NCBI GenBank assembly: GCA_949316235.1
Contig: OX438757.1
Location: forward strand, 9,604,657-9,668,656
Origin: Oegoconia quadripuncta
Taxonomy: Eukaryota; Arthropoda; Insecta; Lepidoptera; Autostichidae
Reading direction: 5' to 3'
DNA: 64,000 nucleotides
Position numbers and translations under genes: made by a program. Below the pieces are notes generated by a model. It was not told where the DNA came from. It worked only from the letters and a program-made list of their open reading frames with translations, and did not search any database. Each line of letters opens with the position of its first letter. The stretch's first letter is position 1. This document shows positions 10,536 through 22,994 of this stretch, piece by piece.

Positions 10536-13500
10536 ATACAATACCTCTAGTAACGTAGAAAATGTTTCTTTGTAGACACTTTATTGTACAAAAGAAAATA
10601 AATAGTTATAACTATGCACAAAGTAGTAGTATCAAGGTCTTTTGACTGGATATTAAGAGGCAGGAACACCCCGTCTCTTAAACTGCGGTGTAGAAGGCAA
10701 GAGGGAAACCACCACACAATCTTCCCTAATTTGGAGTTTTATGAAATGTACAACAATAGAAAAAACTCCACCGACAAGAGCATGGCTCTTAAATAAGATG
10801 ATGGTGATGCACAAAGGCGGACTTATCCCTCAGCGGCCACACAAATTCATGGTAATTAAAATATTTAAGCAAGAAAATTTTGATCCAGATAACTCTGTAT
10901 CGACCTCATGAAATATTTCATCAAAAACAATCAACAGTGTGACCTTAGTTCTGCGTCGAGAGTGAAGTCAAGTCCCATTACGCAGTCATAGAAATATCAT
11001 TAAGAGAAATATTATGAAGTTAGTGGTTATGGTTGTGGTTAATATTATGGCTGTTGCATGTCATAAACGCTCTACATTATCACAGCGACCGTTGTCGATC
11101 TATTGTGATCGCCACTAACCTACAGGCCGCTGCTGAAGTTTGTCACTACGGAAATTACATCACTTTACTGTCTGGCATAATTTTTATTTTATCTAGGTGC
11201 AGCAAGTGGCCTCCCAGGCGGATATTGCGTTTATGCACCAGCGGGCTACATTGCACACACGCTTCCTTTGCAAGAAGACTGAATCTACATCTTACCGTGT
11301 CACTAGACCCCAGTTGAGCATATGCTATTTCAGACAGCAGTTCCCGTGAATGCCCTTGTAAGGATAGTTAAATTGTTGCTACTAAGAGCCAACTGGGATG
11401 GACAGCGTTCGGAAGGCACAACGTCTCTAGCAATAAAGTCTTTAATCAATGTGTGTAACCAGTGATGAGTTATGACACTGAAAAGAGGGCCTCATAAGAA
11501 AACTCAAGGTCACGGAAAGAGCTATGGAGACGGCGTAGTTCGGCATTTTGAACGAAGTCATCGATAGCCCAGCGGATTAGTAAGTTTAAGTGGCAGTGGG
11601 CAGCGTACATAGCTCGAAGAAGTATTGGCCAGTGAGGCATTAAAGTTCTTGAGTGGAGACCATGCACTGGCAAGTGCACCCACAAGGTGAAGAAGCCTAA
11701 TGAAGAAGACTCTAGATGCATTTCTAACCGGCCGCTCTGGGAAATTATGGGGAGGTCTATCTTCAGCAGTGTATGTTCTGTATCTGGTATCATGATGACG
11801 TCTCAGCACTTAGATGGCTGCCTTCATGTTAAAGGCTTTGATTACCTTTTTGCAATGTGTCAAGCCTCAAAATCGCACCCCAGTTATTTTCTTTGAGTAT
11901 CAAGATGACTTGGTCACACTTGTAAGAGTAAAATTTCGAATGTTACACGAATGTCGAATATTTACTATTATTATAGTCGGATGAGTAGAATAACTTTGTT
12001 GTGCAATAACGGTATCTGTGATGCGTTGTGATCTACTTTATTATGAATCATAAAATATCTCTCACAAGAAAAACTTAATGAGTCATCTGTAACAATAACA
12101 CAAGGTCAACATAAAAATTCCGTCATACCTTTCAGCTAGTTAGATAGTAATGGAGCCAAAAATAAACTCCCTAAATTAGGTAAACTGGATTTTGTGAGCT
12201 GTCACACTGACACGTACATCCTAACAGCTATTTATTTTCAGCTTAATGAATTATATTTGATAAATTCCTACTTTATATTACTGCGTATAGAACGGTTTCC
12301 GGTGAGAATCGAGCATGACCGCAGTATCTGAGTTAAGTATTTAATGCAAAGAGGAAACTTGTATCTGAATTCAAACAAATAGTTCAAATAATGCAGAGGA
12401 AAATTTTGTTTGGCAAATATAATTTATAATAATAACAGAGATAATGGACGCAGTGTACAACTTGTGGGAAAATACTAATAATGTTGACATGCCAACCAGC
12501 ACGACGAAGTAGAAATATGTCAATCTAATTAATTCTATACCTTTGGAATTCTATTGATTACAATTTGCTATACATAAGAATATTTCCGTGGTTTTAAAGT
12601 ATATGTAGCCGTAGTTTACAGGTGCAGTATTATTTAAGATAAAGTTTTAAACAAACGTGTAAGACTAGCAACAATTCAGTGTCAGAAAAGAGAGAGACAG
12701 AAAGACGGAATAAGCCAAATTGCACCGACAACGCGGCGCTGTTTTTAGAAAGAAAAGTAATTTTTTTGTAATAAGAAAGGCAGTCCACGGTCGCCGCAAC
12801 ATTTATAAAGAGGACAGGAAAAAATGCAACAAGCAACAAAATGCAACAACAACAAAAAATGGACAAAAGCGCAACACTTTAGTAAGATGAAGAGTCGTAT
12901 CTCATAAAGGTCATATCACTGTTAATTCAGACGTTGCAACGATTATGTAATCTGTGACGTTGCGTTGAATACCAATTTCAATTACCTGCAGTGAATGACA
13001 TTTAATTTTCAGTTGCAAAGAAATCACGATGAGTCCACGAAGTAAGAACCAACGTTGCTACACACAAAAAAAATACAAAAATAGCGTTTAAACTTACGCG
13101 AAATAATATAAATAATTTCAAAGAGGTATCATGTAGTAAATTACGGAAATATGATAAGTGCAACGGCGGCATCACGCAATGTATGCCTGTGTCTCCATTT
13201 CTTGCACAGAAAAGGGCCTTTTTGAAGCCAACCAAAGAGCCATCGACTGCTATTTTTTAGCTCAAACTACTTTAGGTCATCATAACATTTGCCATTGACT
13301 CGAAAATATGAATGAGTAGCCATTCTATTACCAAATGAACCAGCAGCTTTATTACAAGTCGATGCTGGATAAGCCTCATATTGATAGAAGAATTTGCCCC
13401 AATATAATGCTGGTCAGGCGGCTTTTATTTTGTTTTTGTTTTGTTCGTTGTAATAAACCACCATAAACACATTTAATAATGCATTATAAAGCAATATGTA

Positions 13501-13649
13501 TATTTTACGACTGCAGTTACGATTGTTGCTGAAACTATCATTTGTTCAGTGAAAATAATGTTTTTATAATTGCCATTTTCGTATGACATATTATGTATCG
13601 CCCCATAGTAGCGAATAGATTGAAAAGTGCATTTATTGCACCACATTTT

Positions 13650-14030
13650 TAAGCCCCGACGAAAAACGACGGGTGTTCTGTGTTGGACGGCATTGTGTTA
13701 GTGTGTGTCTAGTCTTTGTGCGAACGTATTTCGGTAATGTGTGGTCCGATTTGAGTGCGGTTTTTTTTTATATTAAAGACGGTTTCTTAGCTATGTTTGA
13801 TAAAAATTGCTTTAGCCGTTTCGAAGATATTTAGCTTGTAACACTGCATTTTGGTGTATTTCGATGATATCATAGTCTTTCGAGGGTTTTCTAATTTATT
13901 TTTTATATTTAAGATTAAACCCGGAGAAGCCGTTTCTAAGATATTTAACTTTAACACTATCTTTTGGTTTAGTCTACCTGGACGATATGATCATTTGCTC
14001 CATCAATAATGCCGGAAGTTTTTCTAAATT
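13650..14030 (+). repeat. interspersed repeat, family D, copy 1
   Basis: Carries AGCCCCGACGAAAAACGACG, TCCGATTTGAGTGCGG, GCCGTTTCGAAGATATTTAG and TTTGGTGTATTTCGATGAT in that order. Related copies or pieces are at 23450-23690, 30890-31110, 31545-31625 and 61505-61800 on the plus strand, and at 54395-54625 and 58970-59180 on the minus strand. It has no coding potential; I read it as a decayed non-autonomous transposon family of moths. Confidence 0.65.
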
Positions 14031-14102
14031 TAAAATTTATAGTTATTTTATGTTATATCTCGATTATTTCATTAGTATATTGCTTTTTACATTATTTTGA
14101 TG

Positions 14103-14488
14103 GTTGTACTTTAGGGTCCTACTGGCTTAATTTAGGTACAATTAAGTTACCAGTGACCAATGAAACAAGATGTCTGACAATCACCAGAAATCGTACCTCG
14201 GAAGATCTCAAAATCCACTTAGACTAGATAGCGCTGACATAGCCTGGAAATACTCAAGCTAAAATTACTATTGATTTCAATAAATTACCTATATTTTTAA
14301 TTATAGCACACACGAAGAAAATAATTTTAATTTGTCAATTTACATATTGTCTTTGCTAGCTTTTAGTCAGCGGCAGCGTCATCTAGTTTTAATGGATTTT
14401 GAGATCTTCTGAGGTACGATTTCTAGTATGGCGATTGTCAGTCCCCTTGTTTTATTGGTCCGCGGTGTTTGGGGCCCTAAATACAACA
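14103..14488. repeat. long foldback (MITE) with arms of about 120 bp
   Basis: The left arm begins GTTGTACTTTAGGG. The right arm ends in its near complement, CCCTAAATACAAC. Both arms share ACAATC..CC, AGAAATCGTACCTC and AGATCTCAAAATCCA in mirrored order, with about 130 bp of AT-rich sequence between. This is a foldback-type non-autonomous DNA element, with no coding sequence. Confidence 0.6.
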
Positions 14489-16337
14489 ATCAAAATATGT
14501 AACAGTAATTATATAGGGTGAATTGGAATTCATGTAATTCCCATTAACTGGTGACGCCGGTCTTGATTACGAACAACTTTCCCCAAGGAATCATAGGTCG
14601 AATTCGAACAAAAACTACAATAAGAATACAAAGTAAACCATTCTGAAACCGTCATTAGTATGGAAGTCTAACTATTTTCCGCTGAAAGTTGTTCCTAGTC
14701 AGGAGTGGGGTCATCAGTACCATATTTACTACAATAAGTAATTTTATGCTTATTTATGAAATAATCGCACTCTTGGCCGTACTCCTTAATTGCGGGTGAG
14801 GTAAACTCGCGGGGGAGGTGCTTGTCACTTTTAATAACGTTCATTCACAACATAACGGTACAAACGGCACACTGTACTAGCTAGAAAAGTTAGTATGTAT
14901 TTTTTTTATGAATACACATTTAACTTTCTAGGTTATAGTTATATAGGTAGTTATAGATATCCTTTGAAGACGGCAATAAAAGAAGTGAGCATGTAATGTC
15001 ATTTTATAACTGCAATAAAAATCAGGTCTAATCTCTAACAGCAGCAGATCAAGTGGTTTATGAGAATTACCTACTCTAGTAATAAACATCGTGTTGGTAT
15101 ACGATGTTAGTATGAGATGGGAAATTGTGGAATTTTCCTTACAAGTACGTATCCATAAGTACGTATTTGGAAACACATTAATAACGATATCATCCATAAA
15201 TCGGTTATAGTGATCCACAACATTTGAGTTTTTTGAGGTTTACTTAAGAATTTTGACCAATTGTAAAGAAATGTGTGATATTTTCTATAGTAATGAGAAG
15301 TATAGTCGTAGATTGTAGTTTGATTTAAATTTATAAGTTATTGCTGGAATTAATTCATGATTTTTATATAAAAAATCATAATCATTATCTACTCTTATTA
15401 CAAAACTTTTTTTTATTACTGAAACGCAGAAAATATCGCATAATTTTTTAAATGTGATCGATCCTAATTTGTATGAAAACTGGTTATTATACGGCAAATA
15501 CATTAAAACGGCCACGATGGATTTTCGATACAGCCTTAATTCAAATGATATTAATTAATATTTAATAATTAATATATTAATTCAAACGCGAAACCAGTTT
15601 TTAATAAAAAATAAAAAAAATATATTAAATGTGACAAATTTCATTTCACAATCTACTGAGTTTATAGGTCTCACATTGTATTCTGAACTAGCTTTCCACT
15701 CGCTACTACTTCTGCATGGATAACGAAAGAAAATAATTAGAAAATAATTCAGTGATCGACCGAGTAAATGATTGAAGCGCCAAAAATTGCTAAAACTTCA
15801 GTATGGTCCTCTTCTCTATCTACATTTTCAAGCCAGTAAAAAATATTGAAATCGGTTCACAAATGTCGGAAATATATAAAAAAAGAATCTGGAATATGGA
15901 TTCATTAAGATTGATAAATTTCCTCACAAATACCTACAAAAACATTCTAATTTCTAGACAAAAAAAAAAAGGCTAGACTTGACCCTTTGATCTATATATT
16001 CGGTCCATATAGGAAATAGCAAAGTAAAACTTGGCTACGTACCCTTTGCATGTTCAAAAGGACAAATCTTCTTATACCTCTAATCTGGCACCAAACGATA
16101 CAAATACGTACATAAACCCCTTTTTTCCAAAATCATTCACAATAGTACATTGTGATATAAGGGCCCAAAGTTGATCATTGCAGCCGAGGCTTGATTGCTA
16201 GCCCGAACCGTAGGTGAGGGCTACAAAAAAAGCTGAGGCTGCAATTATCAATGGGCACGTGTGTCACACGACGTTTTATAACACATTTGTGAGGAAATAA
16301 ATAAAACATGGGGCTACTGAAATGAATAAATCTTTAA

Positions 16338-17099
16338 TTATTTGTTAAAACAGTTATAAAAACCAGAACAATTTGAAAAATGTAGTACTACGTTGCCAGT
16401 CGGCATTTGTAACATAGTCGTACTGTTAACTGTCTTCCTCTCACTCTCCTGAGTGAAAGTAGGAGAAATGAGACCAGAATAGGGCTCTGGCTCTGTAGTT
16501 AAGGGCTGCGGCGGCGGAGGTGGCTGCGGCGGCGGAGATGATGGCGGGATGTATGTGCTCGTTGATGGTCGAGAGTCAGCACGGCCCGGCTCCAAATTAA
16601 TATTTTTTGTAATACAGGAACTGATTTTTTCTTTATTCCTGACTGAATCGTGAATGTAGCCCTCGGCGACGTTGGAGGAACGCCACCCTCCGTGGCGTTT
16701 CAGTGTCAATATATCCGCTCCTGAATCGGCGAGCAATGTAGCCGAGGACCTTCTAAAACTGTGCCCTGTGTATTCATGTGCGTTCTGTAAGTTGAGAAAA
16801 GTGGCGATTTGTTTAGGCATCATTCCAAATTTATTACGGCCGATGGGTTGGCTGGTGCATTTACCATTCTGGTAATTTAGAAAAAATCGATTAGTCTTCG
16901 CTTTTGTGGAACGGAGTGCTGCGTATTTCGTTACGATTTCATAAAAAGGTTGTTGTATTGTAAATGAGCGTGGTATTTTATTCTTTGTGTTCTTGATCTG
17001 GACAAGGAGAATTCGCCCATGGTCCTCGACATCATCAGTGGTTATATTTGTCAGCTCTTGACGTCTGCATGCACCATTTATGCCGAATATTAATGCAAC
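16338..17099 (-). CDS. Crypton-like tyrosine recombinase, exon 2 (catalytic domain)
   Basis: The minus-strand acceptor (TTGTTTCTTTTCAG) precedes 17099. Joined to exon 1 in phase 0, the protein is 386 residues. Its motifs are those of tyrosine recombinases: Arg145 in ACRRQEL, His246 and Arg249 in TGHSFRR, His269 and Trp272 in RHGGW, and nucleophile Tyr281 in AEGYIH. Such enzymes cut and rejoin DNA through a tyrosine-DNA bond. After the domain comes a low-complexity proline tail (about residues 320-345). There are no stops or frameshifts. A stand-alone recombinase of this layout fits Cryptons, the tyrosine-recombinase transposons of insects. A domesticated Crypton-derived gene is possible. Element ends were not identified. 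Confidence 0.83.
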   Translation of the reverse strand, partial: VALIFGINGACRRQELTNITTDDVEDHGRILLVQIKNTKNKIPRSFTIQQPFYEIVTKYAALRSTKAKTNRFFLNYQNGKCTSQPIGRNKFGMMPKQIATFLNLQNAHEYTGHSFRRSSATLLADSGADILTLKRHGGWRSSNVAEGYIHDSVRNKEKISSCITKNINLEPGRADSRPSTSTYIPPSSPPPQPPPPPQPLTTEPEPYSGLISPTFTQESERKTVNSTTMLQMPTGNVVLHFSNCSGFYNCFNK

Positions 17100-17224
17100 C
17101 TGAAAAGAAACAAAAACTGTGTAAGTAGGTATAAAATAAAACCGAAGTAGGTACTTATCTAGTTATATCGTAAATAAATACGAAAATTAAAGGAATTATG
17201 TTTAATAATTTAGTTTTAACTGAC

Positions 17225-17623
17225 CTTTGTTGCCAAATATCGGCTATCCGGAGCTTCTTTCAAGTATTTCTCAATATCATCAGCCGCAAATACTTTAGAT
17301 TTCTTGCTGGTAAAGCCTTCACCTTTTCTTTTCAGGTAAGCCAGCAAATTTGAATACGGCTTGATATCAACACCATGTTTCGTTCGTACAACACTTTTAA
17401 GCATTGAATATTGACTCCACAACGTGCTCGGCTTATATTTTTGTGAGAGTTCCATGAAGTAGGCTAAAAAAATGCTTTCTGAAAATGAATGAGCATTTTT
17501 GTTTTTTTTCCAGAGTATGAAATTTTCGTACGCTTGCAAGTACACCTCAACTGATTTTTCAGGTAGAAGGCTTAAAGTAGCTTGTTTCGCCGCGTTTTTA
17601 AGATCCGGGGGCGTAGATTCCAT
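17225..17623 (-). CDS. Crypton-like tyrosine recombinase, exon 1 (core-binding domain)
   Basis: Starts at ATG 17623 (MESTPPDLKNAAKQATLSLL) and runs 133 codons to a GTCAGT donor after 17225; the intron is 125 bp (17224-17100). The segment is helical, with FLAYFMELSQKYKPSTLWSQ and YSMLKSVVRTKHG, which matches the SAM-like core-binding domain that precedes the catalytic domain in tyrosine recombinases. No other gene is close, so it is most likely the only gene of its element. Confidence 0.8.
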
Positions 17624-18847
17624 GAAATCCTCGTCGCTTGCAAATTTTCACAGAGCGCGCGAAATAACTTTTACTTTTTTTGCTCACAAATTAGCGCTGC
17701 GCGCGCACAAGCGTTTTTTTTTAATTAGGCAAAGGATACTGCAGACAGCCAGTACAGACAGCCACTAACAAATTAGGAAATTAAAGTTTTGTGTTCTTAT
17801 TATAAATAAATGGTTGTTATTTCTTGTCGAAACTGATTGAAATAAAGATTAATAATTTATTTTAGTGTACAAATACCTCTCAAAGTATTTAATTTTTTAA
17901 AATTTTTATCAATTTTCGGAATAAAAACTCTTTGCTAGGATTAAAAAAATTACCATAGACGAAACTTCTTGACATTTTTAAAAAAAAAAACCGTACTACT
18001 TTTTAGCCCGAGGCCAAAATGCGCCACTTTTTGAACCTGTTTTTCATAGAAAAAATACCACTTTTCGAGCAAATGTGTTATAAATGTTATTTATGTTCAA
18101 ATCAAAACATTTGTTATTTTGTTGGCCGTTTATTGGGTCAAATAAATATTTTCTATTCTATTGGATGTAAGAAATCTAGAAGTAAGGACCTCTCCAAATA
18201 AATTACATTAAAGTTAATACACGTTTGTTCTCGTAATATCATATTTACAACAGCACCATCTATTGATGATAATCTGAATTATATCTGTATCGAATATCCT
18301 CAGACATTGGCTAATTGGAGATTTTATTTTTATTATGCATAATATTAAATAAATGATAATTAAAATAGACAAAAATAAAATAGATTTTGTATACATCATG
18401 CGATTTCTTTAGTATTGCTGCTGCGAGTGATGATGATATTTAAATGTACTATACACTTATATAAACAATAGAGCATATTTGATTCATTGAGTGACTGATC
18501 GATACTTAAGCTAAATACAATCAAGAGCAGAAGACGAGTCTCCCATTAAATTTTCATACAGCTGCAAAAACATGCAATGCCGCGTTCATAGAACATTCGA
18601 TTGATTAGTATGGACTCCGCGTGATGAAGCTCATAAATGTTTAATCGAGTTTCTGGCAATAATCCTTCATGTCATGGAAATTTCTCGTACGTAATTGATT
18701 TGCTAGAATTCTGGTTATCTTTGCTTCCTTCGTTAATTACTTAGTTCGAAAAAAAAAACAGAAATATACACAGTTGTATGATTACTTACTAATGGGTGGC
18801 CCGTTTTCTTTGCTCTAGAGTAGATGACAATAAAAAGTGTAACTTAC

Positions 18848-18949
18848 CGACGCTTCCAACGAGGACGGAGTACGTGAGGAATAAGCTGTAGTCGACTTCC
18901 GTGAATTTGAACTTGTACCGAGTGAACCAGTAGGTCATCTGCGCCTCAC
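18848..18949 (-). CDS. SLC46-like transporter, exon 2
   Basis: A 102-nt exon. On the minus strand it begins after AATAAAG and ends before GTAAGTTA. It is phase 1 at both borders and completes the glycine codon left by exon 1, giving GPVLG-EAQMTYWFTRYKFKF, then TEVDYSLFLTYSVLVGSVG. This matches the conserved segment before helix 7 of SLC46 proteins (GPMHGE..YLFTRYKF-type). An alternative acceptor (TTTTGCAG before 19005) would give a longer exon, but it breaks the phase with exon 1. I prefer the short form on phase and family fit, although its polypyrimidine tract is weak. Confidence 0.8.
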
Positions 18950-19069
18950 CTTTATTCCAAACGAAACATCTATTAGTGAATCTGTAGCCGTTGGTCGAGG
19001 CCAATCTGCAAAATATTACGCGTAATAGGCTCCACCTGTGCTTCTGTGGTTTGCCATTTCTGCCGTAGG

Positions 19070-19325
19070 GGTATGTTTTTATGTGCAATGGGTTAACTCT
19101 TGACTTCACATCAGATGGTGAAGATGAGGCCGACGTTGGCCACCCCCAACTTATCTCAAACAACTGGCAGACAACAATGCAGACAACATTGCGGCTTGGC
19201 GGAATACTTAGATAAGATGGTGGAAGCTAGCAGGCGGACATTTAAAAATGCGCTAACCACCAACCAAACCGAATACTAAGCATGTACCCCGCTGGGATTC
19301 GAACCCGCGATCTCTTTTGTAAATA
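19070..19325 (-). repeat. SINE-like repeat, family B, copy 3 (minus strand)
   Basis: Words include TTTTATGTGCAATGGGTTAA, GACAACATTGCGGCTTGGCG, AACCACCAACCAAACCGAAT and GGGATTCGAACCCGCGATC, the complement of a B box. It lies directly upstream (minus strand) of transporter exon 2 and overlaps a spurious minus-strand frame. Confidence 0.72.
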
Positions 19326-19996
19326 TTGTTTACATTTAGTCACGTTCGGGGGCAGTTAACCCGGGCATGAGGGGTCTAATAGAGCACTCTAAAACTATGG
19401 TTCATAATAAATCCACTGCCGAATTTATTAAGGCCTCTCCGGGTAAGTAATTTGACAAAGCACACAATTAAGTTATAACATATTTGACAAAGTATACATT
19501 TTCCATTGTCTCTTTCAGTAGCATATTACCAAATTTTAATTAACTCCTTTATTTTGATAGATACTACCTTCCGTGTACGAGGTGGGGTCCTATAAACCCC
19601 AGCAGCAGTTTTGTGGTCATATTAACCTTAATTTTGCCGCAAGCAGCGTGTGGATCTAGGTATTCCTAACTAAAATTATGCTAGACGAGATCGTATAACT
19701 AATTCTGTGTAACTCCCAACGGATTAGGAGATAAAGGAATCTGGGGTCTGCAGGACCCCATGTCGTACAACGCGTTATTAAAAAGTAAGTAAAGTTTTTT
19801 CGTTATTATAGCTTTTTTATTAGTTTTGCTGATAATTGCTGATATTTATTTTTATATTGTGCATGTTTACATTATTTTAAAATATGGGGTGCATGAAACG
19901 AGCCTCCTCGAGTGGTGTACAATTTTTGCTTTGGCACCCGGCGCACTCTGGACAACCAGCTAGTTTCACATTGCTGATTGGCGAATCCTTTCACAC

Positions 19997-20048
19997 AAAA
20001 CTCAAATTTTCCTATAAGATATGTTTCTTACAGGAAAATTTGAGTTTT
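19997..20048. other. 17-bp perfect hairpin upstream of the piggyBac reading frame
   Basis: AAAACTCAAATTTTCCT (19997-20013) is an exact inverted match of 20032-20048, with an 18-nt loop. It lies 31 bp before ATG 20080. A TTTTTTTTTACAG acceptor-like run follows at about 20057-20069. Confidence 0.6.
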
Positions 20049-20079
20049 GAACCATTTTTTTTTTACAGGTTGATTTAAA

Positions 20080-20384
20080 ATGGCTAGACTAAGTGATATT
20101 GATATAGAAAAATATCTCATGAATGAAGGAATTGATGACGATGCAGTTGAACCAGAAGATGATTGTGTTTCGGACAATGTGAGTTACCACAGTGAATGCT
20201 TCAGTGAGCAAGAAGCTGAAGATATTGGAGCACAATCGAATTCTAGGAAACGGAGACGGCAAGAAAACTTGAGAACGGCAGCAGCACATGAGGAGTCCTC
20301 ACAAATTGATAACAACTTTGTCGCCAAAGATGGAATTACATGGGACAAACAACCAGTAAGACGACAGACACGCACTAGATGTGA
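20080..20384 (+). pseudogene. piggyBac transposase, N-terminal fragment
   Basis: ATG at 20080 (MARLSDIDIEKYLMNEGIDD). The frame is acidic and then basic (SRKRRRQE), as in the N-terminus of piggyBac transposases, and reaches TWDKQPVRRQTRTRC. The frame then changes at about 20380-20394, where C-terminal sequence begins. The part that would hold the first two catalytic aspartates, roughly 300 codons, is missing. It cannot encode an active transposase. Confidence 0.7.
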
Positions 20385-20852
20385 AAATATTATGGAGTTG
20401 ATGTTGTCGATAAATTGGCAAGAACATTTGACGTTTCCCGAAATTCAAAGCGGTGGCCACTGACAATTTTTTTTTCTCTTCTGAACCATGCAGGAATTAA
20501 TGCGATGATTGTGTATTTGCTAAATAATCAAATAGATAAAAGCAAAACCGATACTAGGAGAAATTTCATTCGCCAATTGGGATTATCTCTTATTGCAGAT
20601 CACTTAAAAGAAAGGAAAAATAATGTGAGACTGCCAAAAGATTTACGCAATAGACTGCATCAACATTTCAGAGAGTCCAGTAACGAATTTCCGAAACCGG
20701 CAGAAGATCAAGGAAAAAAAGTAAGGTGCTCTTTTTGTCCTAGAAATAAAGACAGAAAAACCAAAACCCGTTGCCAAAAATGCAAAGTCCCAATATGCAT
20801 GGATCACTGCAATTTCATCTGTGGTCAATGTGAAAATGACGATAGGGATTAA
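20385..20852 (+). pseudogene. piggyBac transposase, C-terminal fragment with zinc-binding domain
   Basis: Frame 3 relative to the N-terminal fragment. It reads YGVDVVDKLARTFDVSRNSK, whose GVDVVD is the third catalytic aspartate block of piggyBac, then RWPLTIFFSLLNHAGIN. It ends in a cysteine-rich domain, RCSFCPRNKD, RCQKCKVPICMDHC and FICGQC. That domain binds the transposon ends in known piggyBac proteins. There is a one-base frame offset from the N-terminal piece, so a continuous product would need a frame change or a separate start (the first ATG in this frame is at about 20504). Confidence 0.75.
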
Positions 20853-22994
20853 GTTTGAAGAATAATCATTATTAATTTTAATTTCGCAATTTTTTAAGCT
20901 TTAACAACATTTATAACCTATTTTTTCTTATATAAATGATCCAAAGATTGATAATTTTGCTTTTATACTACTGCCATTTTGATCTCATGTTTTCACTGAA
21001 TAAAAAAACTCTACTTAACTTGTTTCATTTTGTGGTCTCAATTATTAGCCAACATACCCTAAATAGTCAATACATTTAATATATATAATAATACATAAGA
21101 GATATAGTTACATTTACATGGGGTCCACTGGACCCCACCTTACACACGACGTAATTTTTTTCACCTCGTACACGAAAGGTTAATAGATAAATGCTTTTAT
21201 TTTATTTCAAATATGTAGTATTTTTACTTTGTATAATAAGTAACACAAGCAAAATTCATTAGTGAGTTAACCCTGACCGAGATAGTAAAAAAACGGACTA
21301 GAAAACCTTTATTTCATTAGATAGTTGATATAGAAAACAACGCTGTAACCCATCTTAAATTACCCAGTCGTCTTTTACGACACCATTAGGTATAATAGAT
21401 AGGACATGTCAAGCGGAATAATTATTTTGTTAGGTATTGAACGACTCAGCTTGCTTGACAATTCCTTTATAATAGAGTTATAGATTCAGGTTTGTCAGGA
21501 AATCAATTGTAAGCCGTAAATTAAATTTAAAACTAAACTAACAATTGAAAATTATTATTAATAAGTGTACAAATAAAGAAGCCAATCCATAGATCGTTAA
21601 CATACTGAAAATTTGCATTAAGTGGCTCTTTATTCATAATGCGAACCGCCAAGGATTGAAATTCCCTTCTGGCGTCCGTTTTTCCGAAATTTTACAATAT
21701 GAGATCATGTCTTCATTTTCCATCAGGTTCCTTCATGTTCCATATTTACGTCCTTGATTAATCTTTTTAAACTGTTATTTTGAAATAGGTTAATTCGAAA
21801 TAGTTCACAAGGGAATACAAGTTTTCAGATCACATTACCCAAAAGCAGAATTTATCGTTTGTTTTCCAAAACGTTTACGTCAACAACATCTGTTATGTGA
21901 GAAATTGAGTTAGGAAAGTCACGTAACATGTAATCACTAGTTTGTCCAATTGGTTGGAAACATCGAGGCATTTTATTAGAACCGATGTTACAGCTACATC
22001 TATCGTGTAGAGCTAGGTGCTTATATTTTCTAGATCTGTCTGTATCTTTAAGAGAGGAGGTGTTTGAGTAATGCGGCTGATACCTAGATAATTTTTCTCA
22101 TAATATTTGCGACATATCCTGATCTTTGGATAAACCGAATTTCGTTTCCCAAGCTGTAGGATCGAAATACGCCTCTTTTGCATTTTAAGTAGAGTCATTT
22201 AGTATTCATGGTTTTCTGATTCTATGTGAACAGCGAAATCCAAATTTTGTATTTAAATTGTATACCTAGACCTTAATATTTCCGTACTCTCGGTACGGTA
22301 ACTCATTTGAATTCTGGCTGTGTCACTAGGAGCCCCAGGTTCAAATTTTTCTATAGGGCTTTCTTATAGCGCATTCCTAAGTTGAGTTGGTGTGGTAATT
22401 GCAAAATAACACGTGGAATATAAGTATTGTTGTAGGTATAGTTCATTTATGACCAAATGCTAAATTCCTTTTGATAACCACAAAGAGGAGGGAAACTCTT
22501 CGATATTCCGATATTTCTACTGATTTCTCTCTACTTGGTAAAATTTGTACATAATATGATGGATTTTTTTCTAACCAGGCGCAATTTTCCTAAAGAATAA
22601 AATAATTGGGCGAGGAGATTAACGAAAAAACTAATTTAAGGAAATTAAAATGTGACTACCAATTTGTCGCAACAGAATTAACAGTTTGAAATGTCATAAT
22701 TATAGTACATTCACCTGAACTGTTAAAAATATCTCAGTTCAAGTGAATCGTGAATTATAAAAAGTGACACAAAGCTTTATTGAAGTATAATAGATATTAG
22801 ATACACGTTATCACGGCAACGCTTCCAGCTTCATGTGGTACAAATATTAAAGCAGAAATGATACAACCAATGGATTTTAACCATTCACCGTCTACCGAAA
22901 AAATACGAAAAAAAAACGATATACCTATATTTGTTATTTTTATAAGTATTTTATGTGTCGTAGAAAAAGTAATATAAGTATGCAACTGCTAAAC

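Larger units (their letters stand above)
8786..18847. other. transporter intron 2, with repeats and a Crypton
   Basis: A 10.1-kb intron between exons 2 and 3 of the transporter. It holds a LINE tail (8840-9234), an inverted-repeat MITE (9413-9559), a SINE (10215-10535), a repeat of the GACGAAAAACGACGGGTG family (13650-14030), a foldback (14103-14488) and the tyrosine recombinase at 16338-17623. Between 10540 and 13640, between 14490 and 16150, and between 17770 and 18840 I see no gene, only AT-rich sequence with short spurious frames. Confidence 0.7.
19567..21179 (+). mobile_element. piggyBac-type element, internally deleted
   Basis: The right end reads CCTCGTACACGAAAGG followed by TTAA (21180-21183), the piggyBac target site. 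The left end at 19567 reads CCTTCCGTGTACGAGG, the mirror image with one change; the left TTAA has decayed (ACTA). GGGG-N9-CCCC palindromes lie at 19584-19600, 19743-19759 and 21120-21136, just inside the ends. The 1.6-kb body carries pieces of a transposase but not its catalytic core, so it is non-autonomous. Confidence 0.78.

Noticed and set aside
18789..19163. 124-aa minus-strand frame as a single exon
   Set aside because: Only the middle (18848-18949) matches the transporter; the rest runs through an intron border and a SINE copy.
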